64,000 bases of DNA from Clostridia bacterium (GTDB lineage Bacteria; Bacillota_A; Clostridia; Oscillospirales; CAG-272): contig JAFSUU010000138.1 of assembly GCA_017445115.1 (NCBI GenBank), positions 1 through 64,000 on the forward strand, in the 5' to 3' direction. Below are positions 46,569 to 56,479 of the stretch, one piece after another. A model generated the notes under the pieces. That model saw nothing but the letters and a program-made list of their open reading frames with translations. It did not search any database and was not told the DNA's origin. The translations under genes and the position numbers were made by a program. Position 1 is the stretch's first letter, and every line of letters starts with the position of its first letter.

Positions 46569-46584
46569 AGCATTCACTTTTTTA

Positions 46585-49383
46585 TTATTCCTTCCAGTCG
46601 AGGGATTTGCCGTACTCGGCGGGAGAGGTGTCGTACCATTCGGCGACGGTGTTGACGGCTTCGCGTGCGCCGACACAGCGGTAGCGCATACCGATGTGTT
46701 CGGTAAAAGCGGTTATGTAGATCACGTCGCCTTCCGACGGATCCTTCATCCGCTCTTCGAGCGGGATCTCGGCGCTCGGAAGGGTACCGAGAGTGTAGTT
46801 GAGCACGTCGACGGTGCCGTCGGGCAGATAGAAAGTTATCATCTCAAGGACTCTCGTCGAGTCGATCAGCGCGTCCTTGATCTCGACGGGATCGGTGACG
46901 ATCGCCGGCGGGAGCGTGAAGTTTTTGGTTTTTGTATCGCCGTAGGTGAGATCGGTTATGCTGTAAGTAAAATCGTTTCCTTCGAGCGAGCCCTGGAGCA
47001 GCGTCGGGGTCTCAAACACCATGAGGTGAGGTTGGTCGTGAGTTTCGTTATACTCTTTTATGCGCTCGTCAGTCCAGTATTCGCGGTATTCATCGTTTCT
47101 TTGCTCGACCTCTTCGGTGTTGTCGTAGTATGAGTAGTAAACGACCTCGTCGCGCACCCATACGAGCTCGGCTGTGCCGCTGACGTCAATGTCTGTGTGA
47201 CGGCTTCCGTCCATTACAGCGGTGAACGACTTTTTGAGGATCGGATCTTTTCCGTTTTTGTAGTCTTCCTCGGTATTGTATATCAGCACCTGATCGGGCA
47301 TACCCGCTGTGAGATATCCGTAGACGGTGCACTCGAAGTCAACTGTCCAGCCGCTGTCGTAGTCGCGGCTTAGCGGAACGTTCTGATGCCATCCGGTGAT
47401 CGGAACTCCGTCTGTGCCGAGAGTGACCGTACAGCCCTTGTACTTCGCGACCTCGCCTTTGTCCGGGAAAGCGACCTCGGTGATCGAGAACGTCAGAACC
47501 TTGTTGTACGGCTCCGCGACTGCGGAAAGCTCTTTGCGTGTCTTCTCCTGGAAGCGCTCGAGGAGGAATCTCTGTATCTTCTTCATCGACTTCGTCTCGA
47601 TCAGCTCCCAGACCTTCTGCTTCTGTTGAGCGGTAAGAGACTGCTTCAAGTCTTCCGAAGCGTTGAAAAAGACGTTTTTATATTTAGCTGCCGAGGCGGC
47701 GAAGAGTATGTCGTCGCTCGTCTCTTTGTAGATCTCTTTCCAGAATTTTTCGCAATACGCGTCTACCGCGTCGCGAACGTCCTGCATCGCGGCGTCGGGA
47801 TCGCCGTCGTGGCTCCAGTACGCGTTGTAAAATACGTTGTACCAGTAGTTGTCGTCAAACGGCTCGACCTCGTCGTAGTATGCGGTGAAAACCTCTTTGA
47901 CGTTCTCGACCTGTTCCGCCTTTGCCTGGTCTATGAAGTAGTCAAGCTCCATGCCGAAGATCGAGACTCCGAGGAACATGAGCGAGAAGCCGATGCTTCC
48001 GTAGCCGGTCACGAGAGAATAGATCGTGCCGGAGCTGGATATCAGGTTTTTGACGAGGTTCGCTCCGGCGGTGGCTATCGGGTCGCCGTCCGAGGTGTAA
48101 AGATCGAATATGACCTGCGCCGTCATTGCAATGAACGGTATCTTGCTCATCGCGCCTCCGATATCGTCGGAATGGTTGGCGATGAATTTAACGATCTTGT
48201 TCTGGCTCCACGTGGGAAGTCCCGTGGTCGCGAAACTGATGAAAGGATCCATGAACGTCCACATCGTGTTCGCCTTTGTGAAGCCCTCGTAAGCCGCTTT
48301 CAGATCCGTGCCCGGATCAAGCTCCGGAATTTCGATCGCGTAGTTTTCCGGGTCGTCGATGAAGCGGTTGACCTCGTCGGAATACTCGCCCGGGTTCGTG
48401 CGCTTCAGAACGTTCATGTAGTTCGCCTTAAGTCCGACGGTAATATAATAAGGATTATCCTCGTCGGTCTTTACGCTGTAGAGCGAGGGGTTCAGCCCGA
48501 CCGGGCGGTAGCTCACCCTTGCGGGGGAGAAGCTGCCGAAGTAGGCGGTGACGGTGCCGGATGATTCGTCGACGAAAGAGAAGAGAGGCTGCCATTCGCC
48601 GTCCTTGTAGTGCTCGACGACAACGTCCGTGTCGGACGATATGCTGCACGGGAACGTGACCTCGACCGGAACGTAGAAGTCGCCGTGCTCACCCCCGAAG
48701 GAAAGCTCGTAGGTGTCGTAGCTCGAACCGTCGTAGTCCTTGCCGCCGTCGTATTTCGCGACGGTGACGTCCTTCGCGCCGTCTGTGAGCATCGAATCGT
48801 CGACGGAGACCTTGACTCCGCAGAGCGTGACGTCGGTGTTTTCAGCGTCGACTGAACCGGTCGCCGAAGTCTTGACTTCGCCCGGATCGAATTCGGTATC
48901 TTCGTGATGAGTCGTACCGCTGCCTCCTCCGTTTCCCTTGACGAGAGGAACGATCACGGTCGGAACGAGGATCGCGATCACGAGGATCACCGCGATAATG
49001 GACACCGGCGCGATCCACTTGCGCTTTTTCTTTTCCGCAGGAGCGCTTTTCGCCGGAGCGTTATACTGCGGCTGATACTGAGGCACCTGCTGAGGCGGCA
49101 CGTACTGCTGCTGCTGATACGGAGGCTGCTGAGGCTGATATTGAGGAACCTGAGGCTGACCGAACTGAGGAGCCTGGGGCGGCACGTACTGCGGCTGTTG
49201 AGGCGGCGTATAAGGAACCTCGCCTTTTCTTACCGCGTTCTTACGCTGAAATTCTTCCGGAATGTGAACTTCCGCTGTCGGAGTTATCTTTTTTTCCTGC
49301 GGCGCGGCTTTCGTGCCGCATTTCATGCAGAACATGTCGCCGTCATTCAGCGGCGTACCGCAATTCATACAGAATCGAGGCAT
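46585..49383 (-). CDS. Large zinc-ribbon membrane protein of unknown function
   Basis: The 932-residue protein begins with a double-CxxC zinc ribbon (CMNCG at 5-9, CMKCG at 19-23), followed by a Pro/Gln/Tyr-rich cytosolic stretch (~58-110) and one helix (~122-148). The outside part has a beta-rich domain (~165-290, including EVTFPCSISSDTDVVVEHY and a GSFSPARV end, ZU5-like by eye), then a mostly helical region with hydrophobic stretches around 405-485 and an unknown C-terminal region. I do not recognise the whole. Small ribbon-plus-helix proteins are common in Clostridia; one with ~780 outer residues is not. AAGGAG precedes the ATG. It follows the ABC exporter genes by 45 bases. Confidence 0.6.
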   Translation of the reverse strand: MPRFCMNCGTPLNDGDMFCMKCGTKAAPQEKKITPTAEVHIPEEFQRKNAVRKGEVPYTPPQQPQYVPPQAPQFGQPQVPQYQPQQPPYQQQQYVPPQQVPQYQPQYNAPAKSAPAEKKKRKWIAPVSIIAVILVIAILVPTVIVPLVKGNGGGSGTTHHEDTEFDPGEVKTSATGSVDAENTDVTLCGVKVSVDDSMLTDGAKDVTVAKYDGGKDYDGSSYDTYELSFGGEHGDFYVPVEVTFPCSISSDTDVVVEHYKDGEWQPLFSFVDESSGTVTAYFGSFSPARVSYRPVGLNPSLYSVKTDEDNPYYITVGLKANYMNVLKRTNPGEYSDEVNRFIDDPENYAIEIPELDPGTDLKAAYEGFTKANTMWTFMDPFISFATTGLPTWSQNKIVKFIANHSDDIGGAMSKIPFIAMTAQVIFDLYTSDGDPIATAGANLVKNLISSSGTIYSLVTGYGSIGFSLMFLGVSIFGMELDYFIDQAKAEQVENVKEVFTAYYDEVEPFDDNYWYNVFYNAYWSHDGDPDAAMQDVRDAVDAYCEKFWKEIYKETSDDILFAASAAKYKNVFFNASEDLKQSLTAQQKQKVWELIETKSMKKIQRFLLERFQEKTRKELSAVAEPYNKVLTFSITEVAFPDKGEVAKYKGCTVTLGTDGVPITGWHQNVPLSRDYDSGWTVDFECTVYGYLTAGMPDQVLIYNTEEDYKNGKDPILKKSFTAVMDGSRHTDIDVSGTAELVWVRDEVVYYSYYDNTEEVEQRNDEYREYWTDERIKEYNETHDQPHLMVFETPTLLQGSLEGNDFTYSITDLTYGDTKTKNFTLPPAIVTDPVEIKDALIDSTRVLEMITFYLPDGTVDVLNYTLGTLPSAEIPLEERMKDPSEGDVIYITAFTEHIGMRYRCVGAREAVNTVAEWYDTSPAEYGKSLDWKE

Positions 49384-49428
49384 GATCTTCTCCTTTAGTT
49401 TTAGGACAGGGAAGCGTTCCCTGTTTAA

Positions 49429-51252
49429 TTATTTCTTAAGTACCGAGGTCGTTGCTTCGTCTTCGTACTGTCTTGTGTAGAGTCTGTAGTAGTGTCCGCG
49501 CTCTGCCATTAGGTCTTCGTGACGTCCGCGCTCGATGATCTTGCCGTCCTTGACGACGAGGATCACGTCTGCGTTTCTGACCGTCGAGAGACGGTGCGCT
49601 ATGACGACAGAAGTTCTGCCCTTTATGACCTCTTCTATCGCCGACTGGATCTTCTGTTCGGTGATAGTGTCGACGGACGCCGTCGCCTCGTCGAGAATGA
49701 GGATCTTCGGATTTGCGATTATCGCTCTCGCAAAGGAGATCAGCTGTTTTTCGCCGGTGGAGAGGCGGTCGCCGCCCTCGTCGACGTCGCTGTCGATGCC
49801 GTCCTCAAGTTTTTCGATGACGCCTTCAGCCGAGACGAGTTTGATCGCGCGGTCTATATCTTCATCCGTCGCGTCCGGATTGCCGTAAAGCAGGTTCTCG
49901 CGGACCGTGCCGGAGAAGAGGTGAGGAGTCTGAAGGACGTAGCCGATCGCAGAGTGCAGCCAGAGCTGGCTCCTCTCGCGGCTGTCGGAACCGTCGATCA
50001 TAACGGCGCCGTCCGTCGGCTCGAAGAAGCGGCAGATTAGGTTAGCTATAGTCGATTTTCCCGCGCCGGTCTCGCCGACTACCGCGACGTTGGTTCCGAA
50101 CGGGATGTCGAGATTGAAATGTTCAAGGACGTATTCGTCGCCGTCGGGATACTTGAAGGAGACGTCGCGGAACTCTATGTCGCCACGGATCTCCTCCCAG
50201 TTTTCGCGCTTCGGCTCGAACGCGTCGCCGTATTTCGCGATGACCTCGTCAGAGTCTTTGACGTTCGGCTCGGTCTCGATGAGGTTCGTGAGACGCTCGA
50301 TGTTGACCTGCGCCGTGACGAGCTCGGAAATTATGTCGATTATCCATCTGACCGGCTCCATCATACCCTGCGCGTAGGACATGAAGACGGAGAACGTGCC
50401 GACTTCCTCAGCGGCGATGTAGCCGCCGCGCCAGAGAAGTATCGCGAGCGCGAGGGATGAGGCGAAGTTCATCGTCATTGAGAAGAGTCCGCGTATCCTT
50501 GCGGATTTGACGGCGGTCTTTCTCATGTTCAGCGTTTCGTCAGTGAAATCGCGCTCCATCTTTTCTTCGATGACGAGCGATTTTATCGTCTTAGCTCCGG
50601 TGATCCCCTCGTTGAAGTTGCCGGTGATGCGGGAGTTGATCTCGCGCACTTCGCGGTTGACTTTGACGAGTTTCCCTTCAAATAGAGAGAAGAGAACTGC
50701 GATCAGCGGGACTATGCTGCATATCATCAGCGCGAGCTTGAAGTTAATCGCCATCATCGCGATGATAGAGCCTATAAGATAGGAGATGTGCCACACGCCG
50801 TCCATCAGGCACCACGAGGCGACGTTGCCGACGCGCTCTGTGTCGCTCATAATGCGGGCGTGGATGTAGCCGACGCTGTTCTGGTTGAAATACGAGAACG
50901 AGAGCGTCTGAAGATGCTCGAACGCGTCGTTCCTGAGGTCGCGGTTTATCGAGACCTCGACTCTTATCGCGAACGAGAAGCAGATGTAGTTGACAAGCGC
51001 GCTCGTCAGCACGGTCACAACGTACAGAACGATAAAGTACGCGAGTGTGTCGAGCGTGTTCCCGACTACGAAGTGGTTCAGCGCGTAGCGGTGGAACTGC
51101 GGGAGCAGAATGTCGATAGCGCTTCCGACGAGACCGCAGCAGATCATCGCGAAGACGGTCAGACGGTACTTCTTGAGGTAGGGGACGATTTTCCCGAGAC
51201 CGAAGAAGCGGAGTTTCTTTTTCTTTACTTCGTTTTTGACTTCGTTCGTCAT
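49429..51252 (-). CDS. ABC exporter subunit, canonical Walker B half
   Basis: The 607-residue protein has six helices (~25-310) and a nucleotide-binding domain with Walker A GETGAGKST, Q-loop, Walker B ILILDEATASVD (catalytic Glu present) and H-loop VIAHRLSTV. Its signature is LSTGEKQ instead of LSGGQ. With the preceding gene, whose Walker B has Asp in place of the catalytic Glu, this is the asymmetric BmrC/BmrD-type heterodimer: one competent and one degenerate ATP site. The start overlaps the partner's stop by 4 bases. Substrate (drug, lipid or peptide) is unknown. Confidence 0.9.
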   Translation of the reverse strand: MTNEVKNEVKKKKLRFFGLGKIVPYLKKYRLTVFAMICCGLVGSAIDILLPQFHRYALNHFVVGNTLDTLAYFIVLYVVTVLTSALVNYICFSFAIRVEVSINRDLRNDAFEHLQTLSFSYFNQNSVGYIHARIMSDTERVGNVASWCLMDGVWHISYLIGSIIAMMAINFKLALMICSIVPLIAVLFSLFEGKLVKVNREVREINSRITGNFNEGITGAKTIKSLVIEEKMERDFTDETLNMRKTAVKSARIRGLFSMTMNFASSLALAILLWRGGYIAAEEVGTFSVFMSYAQGMMEPVRWIIDIISELVTAQVNIERLTNLIETEPNVKDSDEVIAKYGDAFEPKRENWEEIRGDIEFRDVSFKYPDGDEYVLEHFNLDIPFGTNVAVVGETGAGKSTIANLICRFFEPTDGAVMIDGSDSRERSQLWLHSAIGYVLQTPHLFSGTVRENLLYGNPDATDEDIDRAIKLVSAEGVIEKLEDGIDSDVDEGGDRLSTGEKQLISFARAIIANPKILILDEATASVDTITEQKIQSAIEEVIKGRTSVVIAHRLSTVRNADVILVVKDGKIIERGRHEDLMAERGHYYRLYTRQYEDEATTSVLKK

Positions 51253-53087
51253 GACGCCGCCCCCTCTCCTTCGTGCACGGAGCCGGACTGGATCTCGTAG
51301 ATCTCCTGGTATACTCCTCCGGCGTTCTTCAGCTCGTCGTGAGAGCCCTCTTCGACGATGCGTCCGTTTTCGAGCACGATTATTTTATCCGCTTTGGAAA
51401 GCGTGGTGATGCGGTGTGAGATTATGATGACCGTCGCCGTTCCGAACCTGCTCTCGATCTCGCGCCTTATCAGCGCGTCGGTCTCCGTGTCGACCGCTGA
51501 GAGCGAGTCGTCGAAGATCATGATCGGGCAGGAGGTCGTGAAGTTGCGCGCTATCGCGGCGCGCTGTTTCTGACCGCCGGAGAGGGTGACTCCGCGTTCG
51601 CCGACGAACGTGTCGTAGCCTTTCGCAAAGCTGTTCGCCGTCTCGTCGAGGTGCGCCGCCATCGCCGCGGCTTTGATCTTGTCGAGCGTTATCGACGGGT
51701 CCTTGATGCCTATGTTCTCACCGAGAGAACGGGAGAAGAGGTACGGTTCCTGGAGCACGAGACCGACGTTGCGGCGGAGGTGATCCGTCTTTATGTCTTT
51801 TACGTCGACGCCGCCGATGGTGATGCGGCCGTTGCCCTCCTCGACCTCGTACAGTTTGTCGAGAAGGAGGACCATAGTCGATTTGCCGCTTCCGGTGCCG
51901 CCGAGTATGCCGAGCGTCGTGCCGGATTTTATCGTGAGGTTGATGTCTTTGAGGATCTCTTTGCTCTCATTATATGAGAAGGAGACGTTCTCGAAGACGA
52001 TGTCGCCGGTGACGTCCGCTTCCGTCGCGCCGTCACGGTCGTGCTCCTCTTCGGCTTCCATTATCTCGTAGATCCTGTTGATGGAGACTCCGGCTTTGCT
52101 CATCTCGGAGATCATCCTTCCGAGCATACGGATAGGCCATATCAAAAGAGTGTTATAAGAGATGAAAGCGACGAGCTCGCCCGAGGTGAGGTTTCCTCTG
52201 ACGCAGAAGACCGCGCCGAAGACGACGACGAGCATGACCTGGAGCCCCGAGAGAACGTCGGAGGACGACCAGAAGAGGCTCATCGTTTTAGCGAGTTTTA
52301 CCCAGAGCTTCGTGTAGTACTCGTTGTGTGAGAAGAAGCGGTCGCGCTCGTAGCGCTCGCGCCCGAATGCGCGTACGACTCTCGCACCGGTCAGGTTCTC
52401 CTGCGCCATAGCGGAGAGCTTGCCTTCGTTCTCGTCGCACTCTTTGAAGCCCTTTGCCATCTTCTTTCTGAAGATAAGCGAATAGATTATGATGACCGGC
52501 ATCGGTATGACGGCGATTAACGTCAGAGACGGGTTCATCGACGCCATGAAGATGACCGACATTACGATCAGCACGAGAATTCTGAGGACCGACGTGAGCT
52601 GTTCCGAGAAGAACGATTTTATCATGTTCACGTCCGACGTGCATCTTTGAATGATGTCGCCGGTCTTTACCTTCATGTGCCAGGTGAAGGGAAGTCTTTC
52701 TATGTGTGAGAAGAGACGGTCGCGCATCGTTTTCGTGAGGGATTCCGCGGCGACGGAGGTGTAAACTCTGACGACGTATTGCATACCGACCTTGATCGCC
52801 GCGACGGCGACGAGGGCGAGCGCCAGGATCCACAGGTTCGCTTTTAAGTATGCGAAGCCGCCGACGGACTCGATGAGCCGCATTACCCAGTCGGGCAAGT
52901 CGGGAGGCTCGGAGCCGATCACGTTGTCGAGCGCTATGCGGATTATCTGCGGGGCGATCATCTCGGCGAGCGCCGGGATCATCACGGAGAGGAGGACCAC
53001 GGTGAACGCGCCGCGGCTTCCCTTTGTGAAGTCCCACATCATCCGGAAACGTCCGCTCTTCTTCCTTTCTTTGATTTTTTGTTCCAT
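51249..53087 (-). CDS. ABC exporter subunit, degenerate Walker B half
   Basis: The 612-residue partner has six helices (~28-325), Walker A GGTGSGKST, an intact signature TLSGGQKQR, Walker B IMIFDDSLSAVD where the second Asp replaces the catalytic glutamate, and ISHRITTL. The good LSGGQ would complete the competent site of the other subunit, while this Walker B and the partner's LSTGE make the degenerate site. The stop overlaps the partner's start. A spaced AAGG precedes the ATG; the aspS terminator lies just upstream, so promoter or read-through is unclear. Confidence 0.9.
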   Translation of the reverse strand: MEQKIKERKKSGRFRMMWDFTKGSRGAFTVVLLSVMIPALAEMIAPQIIRIALDNVIGSEPPDLPDWVMRLIESVGGFAYLKANLWILALALVAVAAIKVGMQYVVRVYTSVAAESLTKTMRDRLFSHIERLPFTWHMKVKTGDIIQRCTSDVNMIKSFFSEQLTSVLRILVLIVMSVIFMASMNPSLTLIAVIPMPVIIIYSLIFRKKMAKGFKECDENEGKLSAMAQENLTGARVVRAFGRERYERDRFFSHNEYYTKLWVKLAKTMSLFWSSSDVLSGLQVMLVVVFGAVFCVRGNLTSGELVAFISYNTLLIWPIRMLGRMISEMSKAGVSINRIYEIMEAEEEHDRDGATEADVTGDIVFENVSFSYNESKEILKDINLTIKSGTTLGILGGTGSGKSTMVLLLDKLYEVEEGNGRITIGGVDVKDIKTDHLRRNVGLVLQEPYLFSRSLGENIGIKDPSITLDKIKAAAMAAHLDETANSFAKGYDTFVGERGVTLSGGQKQRAAIARNFTTSCPIMIFDDSLSAVDTETDALIRREIESRFGTATVIIISHRITTLSKADKIIVLENGRIVEEGSHDELKNAGGVYQEIYEIQSGSVHEGEGAAS

Positions 53088-53121
53088 ATATATTACCTTG
53101 TCTTAGCCTTTTTGAAAAATT

Positions 53122-53145
53122 CCCCGCGTCTTCACGGACGCGGGG
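53122..53145 (-). terminator. Rho-independent terminator of hisS-aspS
   Basis: Arms CCCCGCGTC / GACGCGGGG around a 6-nt loop; AATTTTTC follows on the minus strand. 27 bases past aspS. Confidence 0.85.
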
Positions 53146-53172
53146 ACCGTAAATTGTTTGCTTTGCTAACTA

Positions 53173-54966
53173 TTAATCTTCTTCCTGTCTTGTGACGGCG
53201 ATCGAAAGCTCTTCAAGGGACGCGGGATCAGCCGGAGCGGGACACTTCGACATAAGTTCAGACGCGTTCTGCACCTTCGGGAAGGCGATGACGTCGCGGA
53301 TGTCCTCGAGGCCGAGGAGCAGGCAGACGAGTCTGTCAAGACCGTATGCGAGACCTGCGTGCGGAGGAACTCCGTACTTGAACGCTTCGAGAAGGAAGCC
53401 GAACTTGTTCTGCGCCGACACCTCGTCGATGCCGAGCACGGAGAACATCTTGGACTGGAGTTCTCCCGAGTGGATACGGACGGAACCGCCGCCGAGTTCA
53501 ACGCCGTTAAGAACTATATCGTAAGCTTTTGCACGCACCGCGCCGGGATCCGTGTCGAGCAGCGGGATGTCCTCGTCCATCGGCATCGTGAAGGGGTGGT
53601 GCATAGCGTAGAATCTTCCGTCCTCCTCGCTGTACTCAAGCAGCGGGAAATCGGTGACCCACAGGAAATTGAATTTCGATTTGTCAACAAGACCGAGTTT
53701 CTTTGCGACGTGGCATCTGAGCGCGCCGAGAGAGTCGAAGACGACCTTGTTCTTCGCCGCGACGACGAGAAGGAGGTCTCCCTCTTTGACTTCGGCTTTG
53801 TCGAGTATCGCTTTCAACTCGTCCTCGGTGAGGAATTTCGCGAACGAAGACGATACAGCGTCAGCGCCGTACTTGTACCACGCGAGACCTTTTGCGCCAT
53901 AGCTCTTTACGAACTCGACGAGCGCGTCGATCTCCTTGCGGGACATGGATGCTCCGCCCTTGACGTTGATGCAGCGAACAGAACCGCCGTCAGCGACAGC
54001 ACCGGAGAATACCGCGAAGCCGCAGTCGCGAACGACGTCGGTCAGGTCGCAGAGTTCCATACCGAAGCGCGTGTCCGGCTTGTCGGAGCCGTAGCGCTCC
54101 ATAGCTTCTTTCCACGTCATCCTCTTGAAGGGGATCTCGAGCGGAAGCTTCATGAATTTGTCAAAGACCGTTTTGATGAAGCCCTCGTTGACCGCGATAA
54201 CGTCTTCCTCGGTCACGAAGGAGAGCTCCATATCGATCTGCGTGAATTCCGGCTGACGGTCGGCTCTGAGGTCCTCGTCGCGGAAGCAGCGTGCGATCTG
54301 TATGTAGCGGTCGAAGCCGGAGCACATAAGAAGCTGCTTGTAGAGCTGAGGGGACTGCGGCAGAGCGTAGAATTTGCCGGGATGGACGCGGCTCGGAACG
54401 AGATAGTCGCGCGCGCCTTCGGGCGTGGGCTTGATGAGGTCGGGAGTCTCTATTTCGATGAATCCGTTGTCCGTGAAATAGTTTCTCGCGATCTTGCAGA
54501 TCTCGCTTCTCGCGATTATGTTTTTCTGCATGTCGGGACGGCGGAGGTCAAGATAGCGGTGGGTGAGTCTGAGTTCGCTCTTGACGTCACTGTTTTCGAC
54601 TATTGCAAACGGAGGTGTTTTAGCCTCGGAGAGTACTTTGAAGGCGTCGACGGCGATCTCAACTTTGCCGGTTTTCATGTTGGGATTCACTGCGCCCTCG
54701 CCTCTTGCGCGGACTGTGCCGCGAGCCGCGACGACGAACTCCGAGCGAACCGCGAAAGCGGTCTTGAAGATCTCCTCGTTTGTCGTTTCGTCGAACGCGA
54801 GCTGAACGATGCCGCTCCTGTCGCGAAGATCAATGAAAATAAGGCTCCCGAGGTCTCGCTGTTTCTGTACCCAGCCTACGACGGAGACTCTCTCTCCGAT
54901 AAGTGTTTCGGTGACGTCGCCGCAATAGTGCGTGCGGCGGTCTGCAAGTTCAAAGTGATTTGCCAT
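53173..54966 (-). CDS. aspS: Aspartyl-tRNA synthetase
   Basis: Class II synthetase charging tRNA-Asp. The 597-residue protein has the anticodon OB fold (GWVQKQRDLGSLIFIDLRDRSG, split as GWVQKQRDLGS and LIFIDLRDRSG), motif 2 (FRDEDLRADRQPEFTQ), the bacterial GAD insertion (~290-410) and motif 3 (GLAYGLDRLVCLLLG). The RDLGS loop is the version found in Asp-specific enzymes, so non-discriminating charging of tRNA-Asn is less likely (inference). ATG at 54966 fits an AAGGA about 10 nt upstream; a GTG at 54975 is too close to it. It follows hisS by 26 bases. Confidence 0.96.
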   Translation of the reverse strand: MANHFELADRRTHYCGDVTETLIGERVSVVGWVQKQRDLGSLIFIDLRDRSGIVQLAFDETTNEEIFKTAFAVRSEFVVAARGTVRARGEGAVNPNMKTGKVEIAVDAFKVLSEAKTPPFAIVENSDVKSELRLTHRYLDLRRPDMQKNIIARSEICKIARNYFTDNGFIEIETPDLIKPTPEGARDYLVPSRVHPGKFYALPQSPQLYKQLLMCSGFDRYIQIARCFRDEDLRADRQPEFTQIDMELSFVTEEDVIAVNEGFIKTVFDKFMKLPLEIPFKRMTWKEAMERYGSDKPDTRFGMELCDLTDVVRDCGFAVFSGAVADGGSVRCINVKGGASMSRKEIDALVEFVKSYGAKGLAWYKYGADAVSSSFAKFLTEDELKAILDKAEVKEGDLLLVVAAKNKVVFDSLGALRCHVAKKLGLVDKSKFNFLWVTDFPLLEYSEEDGRFYAMHHPFTMPMDEDIPLLDTDPGAVRAKAYDIVLNGVELGGGSVRIHSGELQSKMFSVLGIDEVSAQNKFGFLLEAFKYGVPPHAGLAYGLDRLVCLLLGLEDIRDVIAFPKVQNASELMSKCPAPADPASLEELSIAVTRQEED

Positions 54967-54992
54967 TTCATTCACGTCCTTTCGTGCCTTAT

Positions 54993-56255
54993 TTATATAA
55001 GATCCGCGATATTCGCGATATCGATCTCTGTCTGTGTGTTTTCGCCCATATTTCCGGTCATGGTGCGGAGGACCGCGCGTCCGGTCTCAAGCTCGGAGTC
55101 GCCGAGGATGAGAACTTTCGCGGCGCCGATCTTGTCGGCGTATTTCATCTGCGCTTTGAGGCTGCGTCCGACGGTGTCGTACTCAGCGTAAACGCCGTTT
55201 CGTCTCAGGTCGAGAACTATTGATGAAGCCTTAAGCTGTGCGGCGTCGCCGAGTGAGGCGACGTAGAGGCGCGGCGCCTCGGGAGCGGGTATCTCGACGC
55301 CCGACTCCTCGAGCGCAAGCAGAAGTCTTGTGATGCCCATTCCGAATCCGCAAGCCGGAAGGGAAGGACCGCCGAGCTCTTTTACGAGTCCGTCGTATCT
55401 GCCGCCGCCGCATACCGTGCTTTGAGCGCCGATGCCCTCGGCGATGAACTCGAAGACGGTCTTAGTGTAGTAGTCGAGTCCGCGGACGATGTGCGGGTCG
55501 GCGACGTAGTCGATCCCTGCCGCGTCAAGCATCGCGCAGAGCTTGTCCTGGTGTGCGCGGCACTCGTCGCAGAGATAGTCGAGCGTCTTCGGCGCTTCCG
55601 CGGCGACAGCGCGGCAGGAGTCGTTTTTGCAGTCGAGGACTCTCAGCGGATTGTTCTCCATTCTCGTGCGGCAGGTCTCGCAAAGCTCGCTCTCACGGCT
55701 TTTCAGATAGGATACGAGCGCCTCGCGGTACTTCGGACGGCACTCGGGACAGCCGATCGAATTGATGTGCAGCTTTATCCCTTTTACGCCGAGCTCGGTG
55801 AGCGCGGTGTGTGCGAGCGAGATAACCGTGAAGTCCGCTCCCGCGTCGGCGGAACCGAAGACCTCGGTGCCGAACTGGAAGAACTCGCGGCTTCTGCCCG
55901 CCTGGGGCTTCTCGTATCTGAAGCAGTTGATGAGATAATTCAGTTTTATGGGATATGTGTCGCCGCAGCGTCCGTTCTCGATGAGCGCACGGACGACGGA
56001 GGCGGTGCCTTCCGGACGGAGGGCGAATACTTTGCCCTCTTTGTCCTCGAGGGTGTACATCTCCTTCTGGACGACGTCGGTGCCCTCACCGACTCCTCTC
56101 TGGAAGAGGGAGAGCTCCTCGAATGTGGGCGTTCTGATCTCCGAAAAGCCGAAGCGCGCGGCTACGGACTTAAGTTTCTTTTCGACGAACTGCCATTTGT
56201 ATATATCGGGCGCCATGATGTCCATGGTCCCTCTCGGTTTTCTTATGTTTTCCAT
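54993..56255 (-). CDS. hisS: Histidyl-tRNA synthetase
   Basis: Class II synthetase charging tRNA-His. The 420-residue protein starts MENIRKPRGTMDI and shows motif 2 (FRYEKPQAGRSREFFQFG), a cysteine-rich insert (CPEC, CETC, CKNDSC, about 170-225), the HisA motif HIVRGLDYYTKTVFE, motif 3 (PACGFGMGITRLLLAL) and the C-terminal anticodon domain. ATG at 56255 with AAAGGA upstream; a TTG seven codons earlier is unlikely. First gene of hisS-aspS. Confidence 0.96.
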   Translation of the reverse strand: MENIRKPRGTMDIMAPDIYKWQFVEKKLKSVAARFGFSEIRTPTFEELSLFQRGVGEGTDVVQKEMYTLEDKEGKVFALRPEGTASVVRALIENGRCGDTYPIKLNYLINCFRYEKPQAGRSREFFQFGTEVFGSADAGADFTVISLAHTALTELGVKGIKLHINSIGCPECRPKYREALVSYLKSRESELCETCRTRMENNPLRVLDCKNDSCRAVAAEAPKTLDYLCDECRAHQDKLCAMLDAAGIDYVADPHIVRGLDYYTKTVFEFIAEGIGAQSTVCGGGRYDGLVKELGGPSLPACGFGMGITRLLLALEESGVEIPAPEAPRLYVASLGDAAQLKASSIVLDLRRNGVYAEYDTVGRSLKAQMKYADKIGAAKVLILGDSELETGRAVLRTMTGNMGENTQTEIDIANIADLI

Positions 56256-56294
56256 AGTTGTTATTTTCCTTTGCAAATTCTTCGCTATTAAATC

Positions 56295-56323
56295 ATTATA
56301 TCAAAATCAAAGCCTATAGTCAA
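56295..56323 (-). promoter_or_regulatory. Promoter of hisS-aspS
   Basis: Minus strand: TTGACT (56318-56323), 17-nt spacer, TATAAT (56295-56300). The leader to hisS is about 33 nt, too short for a T-box. Confidence 0.82.
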
Positions 56324-56415
56324 TAGCATATTATAAGTTTTCACGCGCAATAAAGGCAGTGCGGCGAAAGCCTTGATATTCGGCGCACGATTTTGTTAAT
56401 TTGTACCCAAAACCC

Positions 56416-56444
56416 TTGACACCAAGATTATAAAATTATATAAT
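56416..56444 (+). promoter_or_regulatory. Sigma-A promoter of the dockerin-protein gene
   Basis: TTGACA (56416-56421), 17-nt spacer, TATAAT (56439-56444), both perfect. The leader is about 28 nt with CGGAGG before the ATG. Confidence 0.88.
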
Positions 56445-56479
56445 TATTATGAATAAATATCTTTTCGGAGGTATCCGTT

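Noticed and set aside
56256..56415. T-box or other riboswitch before hisS
   Set aside because: The leader from the clear promoter is only ~33 nt, too short for a T-box, and no T-box motif was seen.
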